64,000 nt of DNA, taken from NCBI RefSeq assembly GCF_958295425.1, contig NC_081137.1, positions 9,091,738 to 9,155,737 of the forward strand, read 5' to 3'. Every line of letters begins with the position of its first letter. Position 1 is the first letter of the stretch. Source of the DNA: Solea solea (Eukaryota; Chordata; Actinopteri; Pleuronectiformes; Soleidae). A model generated the notes under the pieces. It saw only the letters and a list, made by a program, of their open reading frames with translations. It did not search any database and was not told the origin of the DNA. This document shows, piece after piece, positions 61,975-64,000 of this stretch. The position numbers and the translations under genes were made by a program.

Positions 61975-64000
61975 TTAGTCCCTGATACACATACGGAAAA
62001 ATCAGACTCCTGGCTTAATGCCTTTAGGAATTATTACAAAAAACACACCCTTTGACCTTTCCAAAGGTTGCACGGGTCTGAAACTCGGCACCCTAGATCA
62101 GCCTTAGTCCCTGATGCACATAAGGAAAAATCAGACTCCTGGCTTAATGCCTTTAGGAATTATTACAAAAAACACACCTAAACGGCTGACCTTTGACCTT
62201 TCCGAAAGTTACACAGGTCTGAAACTCGGCACCCTAGATTAGCCTTAGTCCCTGATACACATACGGAAAAATCAGACTCCTGGCTCAATGCCTTTAGGAA
62301 TTATTACAAAAAACACACCCGAACGGCTGACCATTGACCTTTCCAAAGGTTGCACAGGTCTGAAACTCGGCACCCTGGATCAGCCTTAGTCCCTGATACA
62401 CATACGGAAAAATCAGACTCCTGGCTCAATGCCTTTAGGAATTATTACAAAAAACACACCCGAACGGCTGACCTTTGACCTTTCCAAAGGTTGCACGGGT
62501 CTGAAACTCGGCACCCTGGATTAGCCTTAGTCCCTGATACACATACGGAAAAATCAGACTCCTGGCTTAATGCCTCTAGGAATTATTACAAAAAACACAC
62601 CCGAACGGCTGACCATTGACCTTTTCCGAAAGTTGCACAGGTCTGAAACTTGGCAACCGGGATAAGCTTTAGTCCCTGATACACATACGGAAAAGTCAGA
62701 CTCCTGACTCAATGCCTTTAGGAATTATTACAAAAAACACACCAGAGTGGCTGACCTTTGACCTTTCCAAAGGTTGCACGGGTCTGAAACTCGGCACCCT
62801 GGATTAGCCTTAATCCCTGATACACATACGAAAAAATCAGACTCCTGGCTTCATGCCTTTAGGAATTATTACCAAAAACACACCCGAACGGCTGACCATT
62901 GACCTTTTTCGAAAGTTGCACAGGTCTGAAACTCGGCAACCGGGATAAGCTTAAGTTCCTGATACACATACGGAAAAGTCAGACTCCTGACTCAATGCCT
63001 TTAGGAATTATTACAAAAAACACACCAGAGCGGCTGACCATTGACCTTTTCCGAAAGTTGCACAGGTCTGAAACTCGGCACCCTGGATTAGCCTTAGTCC
63101 CTGATACACATACGGAGAAATCAGACTCCTGGCTCAATGCCTTTAGGAATTATTACAAAAAACACACCCGAACGGCTGACCTTTGACCTTTCCAAAGGTT
63201 GCACGGGTCTGAAACTCGGCACCCTGGATAAGCTTTAGTCCCTGATACACATACGGAAAAATCAGACTCCTGACTCAATGCCTTTAGGAATTATTACAAA
63301 AAACACACCAGAGCGGCTGACCTTTGACCTTTCCAAAGGTTGCACGGGTCTGAAACTCGGCACCCTGGATCAGCCAGGAGTCCCTGATACACATACGGAG
63401 AAATCAGCATCCGGGCTCATTGCCTTTACGATTTATTGAAGAAAAGACAGTTTCCCACCTTTCTTACGTTTGAATTTTACAGACTGTGTTTTTGGCAGTT
63501 TTTTTTGGCCAGGGGGAAAAAAGCCCAAAGTCCTGTGTCCAAAAACTGAAAATCAGGTCATGTCAGACTCTATACAGTCTTAGACTCTTTGGCGAGAGTG
63601 GAAGTTTTGGAGGAACTACATTTCTACAGGTCGCAGGAGTGTGAATATTTCATATGTCGTTTGGGGTCCCAAGACGAGTGGAACGACGAGGGTACATAAG
63701 TATATCTTATAAGATGTTAACTTTATTTGTGAGGTTTATGTTATGGGACATTAGAAAAATGAAAATAAAATCAGAAAACAGTCGTATTCCAGCTGAATGC
63801 GCACAAAAACAGACAAAAATAGAAAAACACATTCAAACAGTGAAATCATTGCAAAATCAAACACTGAAGGTATATAACTATATCTTATAAGATTTTAACT
63901 TTATTTGTGAGGTTTATGTTATGGGACAGTAGAAAAATGAAAAAAATCCGAAAACAGCCGTATCCCTGCTGAATGCGCACAAAAACAGACAAAAATAGAA

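Larger units (their letters stand above)
61332..64000 (+). repeat. Composite repeat copy 23, MITE-interrupted, cut by window end
   Basis: The first A is split by the MITE at 61343-61974. A continues to 63437 (about 10 units, the longest A array here), then C 63438-63689 and B 63690-64000 running out of the window. Confidence 0.9.

Overview
The window is eukaryotic, almost certainly from a teleost fish. It carries Rex1/L2-type and L1/Tx1-type LINE remains, a non-autonomous PIF/Harbinger-like element with a TTA target duplication, exon-like fragments with consensus-like splice sites, and fish-style TG, ATT and AT microsatellites. No bacterial-style genes are present. I cannot name the species.

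About 56 of the 64 kb is one satellite system built from three parts. Monomer A is about 141 bp, monomer B is about 176 bp, and C is a spacer of about 252 bp. They always occur as [A]n-C-[B]m, and the last B is truncated at the same point and fused to a short first A. I count 23 copies of this composite, with boundaries at 72, 1412, 3841, 8789, 11083, 13236, 14576 and 17005, then from 34770 to the window end. Undisturbed copies run from 1.3 to 2.3 kb, and their lengths differ by whole numbers of A or B monomers.

Two further levels sit above the composite. Bases 1-7363 reappear, with no difference that I saw, at 13165-20527, including a LINE and a MITE. Bases 46469-52174 and 52175-57880 form a 5,706-bp tandem super-repeat of three composites.

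Region by region: 1-20736 holds composites with two copies of a 3'-truncated LINE (4058-6741 and 17222-19905) and two MITE copies (2320-2949 and 15484-16113). 20737-26605 is a pure array of a diverged B family (B'). 26606-33307 is an island of mostly single-copy DNA with a CTCF-like site, a hairpin, several minus-strand exon-like segments and a decayed L1-like element. 33308-34379 is a junction zone with an inverted B' piece, a DNA-transposon end and a reverse-strand LINE 3' end. 34380-64000 holds composites again, with a third MITE copy, inverted and at a different site, at 61343-61974.

No intact protein-coding gene is visible. The many short open frames in the satellite (a 78-82-codon frame across each C/B junction, and 47-codon periodic frames in A) follow from the repeat itself. 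The most notable signals are the three-level satellite architecture and a perfect DR1 nuclear-receptor half-site pair in many A monomers.
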